From positions 16,788,776-16,848,775 of the forward strand of contig NC_049991.1 of the NCBI RefSeq assembly GCF_000003815.2: a stretch of 60,000 bases of DNA, given 5' to 3'. Origin of the DNA: Branchiostoma floridae. Taxonomy: Eukaryota; Chordata; Leptocardii; Amphioxiformes; Branchiostomatidae. Made by a program: the position numbers and the translations under genes. Shown here piece by piece: positions 54,690 to 60,000 of this stretch; position 1 is the first letter of the stretch, and each line of letters starts with the position of its first letter. The notes under the pieces are model-generated. The model ran no database searches. It saw nothing but the letters and a program-made list of their open reading frames with translations, and was not told the origin of the DNA.

Positions 54690-56008
54690 CAGCACTTGAT
54701 GTTACAGCGCGAGATAAAAATGTGTTGAAGGTTCTGAACTGACGGCGATCGACTTTGCCAGAGATTTTCAAAGATAGTGCAACAAATGCGAATGTTCTTG
54801 TAAAAGTAGTCTGGCCTAGCTTGACAGTATATCTTACTATTTGTGCCTTGTAGCACCAAGAATGAAAAATTCAACTTTCTTTGTCAAAGTCTTACCGAAC
54901 ATTGTCACCCAATCAAGACGTTGCAAGCATCAAGCATCTTAAACCAAAGTAGGTACGATTTCTGCGAAGAGTAAATCAAGCAAGAAGAGGGTTTTGCATC
55001 CCACTGTAATGTCGGTTCGCAGAAAACCGTTCTTCCACTCAAGGGACATTCTAATGACACTTTGTCTGCTATAATAAATCACCAGGACCGTAAAAGTGTT
55101 TAACCGATGGCTGGTTTCTTTGTTCTTGCCGCTACCTTGTCCTCTCGGGGCTTAGCGTGCTTTCGATGCGTCATAGCAAGGAGCAAGGAGGTTGGAAAAT
55201 TTCTATTTTCTAATCTCCTCGGCCTCGCAACGAGGTTTCAATCAGGAAACCTCCTTGGTCATAGCTGCCCAGGCAGCATTACTCGTTGTAATACGGTTCT
55301 TACACAAACTATTTACGAGATAGTTTTATGTGTTCTGTTGCTGGAGTAATGTTGAGTGGATTGAATCAAGCTGTTACCGTATTTCTTAAACTTCTATCGA
55401 ACAAGGACGAAGTAAATGTCAGTTCTGGCAAAGATACAGTTTGCAAAGGTCCTATGTTTCTGTCTTTACGATTTTTAGTTTGTCTATGACAGGACCAACT
55501 CAAGGGACGACCATTTCATTCTGTTACAGTACTGTTAGAATTTTGTATCAAACTTTAAATCTACATTACGCAAAGAACTTTGTCCATTTGCTATTCTTAA
55601 AAACACAAGTCCATGTCCGTTCACGGCACATTTTCCCAGACAGTTGGCTCCTTGTTGAATATACAGAATAATACTTGATAGTGGATAATTAGTGCAGCAA
55701 ATCTCGAGAAATTCATGGACATCATACATGATAGCATTTATAGATTGCTGTTGTAAATCTGTCCTAGGACATATAAAACGAGGGGATAAAACGTACATTA
55801 TGCTAAACACGTAGTCTGCTTTGTGTATTCCGATATCGTCGTCTCCTACGTACGCTCATGACAATGCGATGGACTTGAAGTATGTTCACATCACGGCGTC
55901 TCCACGAAGAGGTAGCGGGAGAGGGTCGACAAATTAAAGCAAAAAAGCCTTCTTGGTGGTCTCCACCATGGTTCCACCGGGTCTAGAACGATCCCTGATT
56001 TACCCCCT
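54690..56008. other. Intergenic stretch, weak signals only
   Basis: A frame at 55107 begins MAGFFVLAATLSSRGLACFR, signal-peptide-like but unsupported. AAGGAGGTT at 55185 and AACCTCCTTGG ending 55258 form a short imperfect hairpin. Nothing else seen. Confidence 0.4.
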
Positions 56009-56182
56009 GATCTCTAAGCAGATCCTACGGTGCCATAATATAGTATCAAAAGCTGCCAGAGGAGTGAAGCCGGCCTAAGGAGTGTGTCTGGCTACTGGAG
56101 GCTGATGACTCCCTTCGGCCAGCTCTACTCCTCTGCCAGCTTTTGATACTATCTTATGCTACCCTAGGATCTGCTTGGAGAT
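56009..56182. mobile_element. Palindromic MITE-like element
   Basis: Arms of about 65 bases: ATCTCTAAGCAGATCCTACGG..., including ATAGTATCAAAAGCTG and AGAGGAGT. They are mirrored up to 56182 with few changes, with a loop of about 45 bases. Confidence 0.75.
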
Positions 56183-59100
56183 TACTGCTTTACAACAATT
56201 ATGGTACAAGTGTACAGGCAATGAGGATTGTGAAGAAAACCTGAAACAGAACGCGGAATGTGCTAGGGATCACAATCAATTGCCACTAGAAATAAAATCT
56301 GCAGACGATAGTTTAAGCAGGCCTCGTGGAAACCCTTCACGCTAGGACAGTTGCACAACGTTGACCTAACAGTAGATACGTTTATGTTCCCTCCATGAAT
56401 GCCACACACGTTTATAAGTCTCAGAAATCAGATGACACTTGAGACCTGTTTTTATTGCACCTGACAAGGCTAGGTCAAGTGTCGACTGGTTCAAAGTAAA
56501 GTAATTAAAATTCAATTTCATGAGAGTTGTTCTAAGCTACATATTACCAATGTAACGTGGGTTGATCAAAATTATAGTATCAAGGTTGAAGAGAAAAATC
56601 ATAATCAGATACGTATATCTCTTAATCAGGTTTGAGAGCAAGAGCTTGGTGAAAGGTTTCGGTTTTAGTCCCATTCAAATGGATTGATCTGCATACAATC
56701 ATCAAAATTTCATTTCGATGTGACCCATGACAAAGACCTTTAGGCACTACTGCACTCAAACTTACTTTGGTCATGCCGCAAATTTAGATTAAAGCAGCCA
56801 CCAAGAAATCAAAATCGAGGACACATAAACCGTTTGTTTTATCTGATTATTTGTATACTGAAAGTAACATGCACCAAATCCTACAGTACCATGAAACGGA
56901 CGGACCTGAGCTTAATCAGAGTTTGATCAACTGGTAAGCAAGCCTTTGGGGACGGTGGAAAAGTAAAGACTGTTATATAGACAACATTCCCTCTTTCCCA
57001 GAACGGCTAAAAAGCGGAACAGCATGCCAACAGAGGTTGCTCTCAGCATTACTCTCGTCTTGAAAACTTTAAATTACAGATATAGTTCCCCTATCCGTCC
57101 CTCCATAACCATTACAACATCCCATGTTTGTCCTCACTCAACCTCGCAGTAGATTCTTCCAGAATGTATAGGCAACATAATCTTCCCCAAGATGAAGGCG
57201 GTTGCCTCAACTGAAAGAAGAAGACGTAGACTGATCTACAACCAGCATAGCTCACTGAGCTAAACTTCCACTGGTCATGACACGAAAGTCAAACGATAAT
57301 TTGTAGTTATACAGGTCCAGGGAATTACACCTCCTAGCTCTTTTCGACAAGGCAGGAGAATGATCGAGGAAGTTATCTGTTGCAAAGGTCATTAGAAATT
57401 CATCGTCACTTCTTCAAAAGGGCCCTTTGGACTATCTTCAGTAACCCCTTAGCTGTTGTGCATCGATTACACCAAGACGAATCGGGCCACAGGAACGAAG
57501 AGGCGGGGGAGGATGGTGCTGACGGCAGGTTAGCGTGTGATGGAGCACCAGTCTGTCCCTAAGTAAAGACTTCCTCGGTATCAGGCTAACCTGTTGGCCT
57601 GCTACAAAGTTATCGCAGATCGTAGCTGTTTGAGAGGAGCTAAGCCGGAAAAATAGGTCAATTCTGCCAAATGTTAAACATCTATCTTGTATCTGAGTAA
57701 GAAGAACAGTGATCTTATCGAGTTCTCACTTTACACATCTTTTATGCACGTAACACATGAACATAATGATTATAGCTTTTTCTTGACTATTTGTACGTCT
57801 ATGTCTACCGTTGTTGGTTCGATGTACACATATCTGAAGCCATCGCCTCAAAATTCCCATGAAAATCTTACGTCAGGTCCTCTTACACCAACTTTTATCT
57901 TTGCCTATACATCAGCTTATTGTGGATGAGAATATCACTTTGTATCGAAGCAACATACCGAATCAATATTTCCTGATGATGGTCTTTGGGCCGGGGACAC
58001 TACACATGTCTATTATACAGATACGCTTAGCCTATTGTAAGCTATACGTACACTCAGCCCCACATTTCTCAGGACCACAGCTCCTTGACTACCATGTACA
58101 TGTATATTCTACAAGTTTTGTGAAGTACCGTTCATGAATAATATTTCCATACCACCGTTTGTGGACTTACAGTAATGTCCCACTTTTCCAAAAGCGACAT
58201 GTTTGATCTAAACATTACCGCTCGCCTCCCCTCAGGCAGTTGCAACAAACCGGAAACTTGAATGCCCATAAAACGGGCATCTCGCAGGAGGCAGTCATTA
58301 ATGAGGCACTCTAGGACAAAGGTGGCGACCCAGATGGCCCATTTTAGCAAAGATGGATTCCCGCTTCAAACTGTAAAGTATCCTTCAACGAAAGGTTAGG
58401 AAATGAAGTTTGCAAGATGTTTTAAGACCCAGATAACCTAGATGAGTGAACTAGGACGATCAGCAATTGTGATGAATGTAGCTGCTCGAGAAGAATGCAG
58501 AGTGGGAAAATAGCCTTTCCAACAAGATCTTGTTGGCCCCTAGTGTGTCAGCCTCGTGAAGATAAACCAACACAAAGACATGACCTGTAAGGAATACCGG
58601 AGATGTTCATCCCACTAGGGGGCATCTCAGAGTAATATTCACTCAGACACTTTTAAGTTATACAAAGCGTTTCTGCACACAGGCGCCGTACATTTTCATT
58701 TACTGTGCCACCTTTTCGCTTCGCTGTACAATACCCGTAGAACATGTTGCTATCTCACATGTTGCTATCTCTGCTGAAGCTCAATTTGGAGTGCACTCAA
58801 CTTTCAATAAAGTCTGCTTGTTTTCCTTCCTGTCTGACACTATTCATCGATAGTTCTCCATCTACTTTACCGACTTCTGCCAAACTACATAACGACCTTG
58901 ACATTCTTCATGGTGGAAGATCTAAAATAATGGACTTAATTGGTTAACAGACATGCTTAATGGTTAGCGGTGCTCTACCATATGGAGTGTACTAGCACTC
59001 TTGCCGTATATTGGTGCAATAGCCGATACAGAAAGTCGAAAGCAATAGCAAGTCATACGTGTGTTCAATTTACCTTATGGTAGGGTAGCTACTGATCTAG

Positions 59101-60000
59101 TCATTAACTAAGAGTAAATCCTGAATGATAGGGCCATCCGACAATTGTAACACGAATATAAGCCCCCCGTGTACTAGTAGTGATAATTTATGACCAATTG
59201 GTCCATGAGCATAGGTCAATGAACCGTATTATCAAATGAAGAACTTATCAAAGAAAGTACATAACCGTGTCTACCTCACCACAGCTGCTTGCCTGTGCCG
59301 TCAATCTTTTTTTTTGTGTGTGTTTCAGTTACAGCTGCGAGTGCAATGCCAAGGTTGCTTTCACGCTGATAGATACTACAATAGGGACAGTAATTGTTTG
59401 AATAATCAAACGATACGGTCGATTGCAATTATACGACTTGTCACAAAGATGAACAGTTCTAAAGACATACTGGAACTGAGAGATGGTTTATTGCTATTCT
59501 AATCATAAGCAACTATGATGGATCTGTTCATGTTAAATACGTTCCTTTCTTTCCCACATGGGATACTATGGTGATACATTGTCTTCAAAGTTTATTCTGA
59601 TAGCTTTCTTTTCAAATTGTAAACGCTATATTCATTCGCAGACATAAAACAATAGCAAAACAAAATTGATGGTGCCTTCAATGCTTCTCTATGGTAAGGC
59701 ATGGTGCACGAGCAAACAAATGGATTTCAATTACATCAAGTCAAGTGAGAAAGGATCGCATTGATCTCGACCTTCTTAACTATTGACTTCATGCAGGAAG
59801 GCCGTGAGCCATGACGTATGCAGACAGCAGGTTTTATCAGGTTGATACGTCACTGAATAAAGAGAATATTTTTACACAACCATTGCTTTATTCTCAGAAT
59901 TGAACAACGTGGCGAGAACTGTCTGAACTGTCTGTAGCCGCCACGCATCAACATATGATGCATGCGAACGATTGATTGATTGCTTTATTCTCAGAATTGC
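56183..60000. other. Gene-poor right end
   Basis: No recognisable exon. An unsupported candidate lies at about 57448-57528 (HRLHQDESGHRNEEAGEDGA, between CCCCTTAG and GGCAG|GTTAGC). At 59834-60000 a dispersed repeat begins TTTATCAGGTTGATACGTCA (compare 28991), with a doubled ATTGCTTTATTCTCAGAATTG (59883 and 59979). Confidence 0.4.

Noticed and set aside
57380-57562. Frame with HRLHQDESGHRNEEAGEDGA
   Set aside because: Weak acceptor, single short segment and no family match; kept only as a note in the right-end entry.

Overview
This is eukaryotic, intron-rich animal DNA. Everything fits a lancelet (Branchiostoma-type cephalochordate) draft scaffold: an animal-type CNOT3 cut into many short exons, a secreted thrombospondin-type-1 module gene built from phase-1 exons, a (TTAGGG)n-bearing satellite, and very many short inverted-repeat elements and minisatellites. 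The species is an inference; no marker names it. There are two assembly gaps (22061-22968 and 47530-47953). No bacterial operon, rRNA or CRISPR array is present.

Region 1 (1-22060, + strand): most of CNOT3, a subunit of the CCR4-NOT deadenylase. I could place 19 coding exons, whose lengths sum to 2199 bases (733 codons) with splice phases agreeing at every junction. The first exon(s) lie left of the window. The last exon lies in or beyond the first gap or is missing. At two exons (14 and 19) an intronic minisatellite includes the splice junction itself, so real 3' or 5' splice sites exist in several tandem copies.

Region 2 (about 23170-29020, + strand): a secreted modular protein, apparently not described under a common name. 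It has an angiopoietin-like N-terminal motif, coiled coil, one TSP1 repeat, a six-cysteine EGF-like module and a beta-rich C-terminal module. It spans nine exons and 390 residues after the missing start. Its introns hold a Penelope-like relic inside a terminal-inverted-repeat element and a short, strikingly GC-rich patch.

Region 3 (about 30150-48900): two small candidate genes face each other. Both start from nearly the same promoter plus first exon, present as an inverted duplicate 18 kb apart (30149-30464 and 48561-48875). The + strand gene ends at 36901. The - strand gene ends at 42400. Between and inside them are a Tc1/mariner-type MITE, a tRNA-derived SINE, a 50-bp minisatellite, a 200-bp satellite laced with telomere hexamers, and a short hAT-type element.

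Region 4 (48900-60000): gene-poor as far as I can see. It holds a three-copy tandem repeat, a large inverted repeat (arms of about 660 bp, 52951-54681) with CpG-rich promoter-like arms, and a further palindromic element. I recognised no protein family there.
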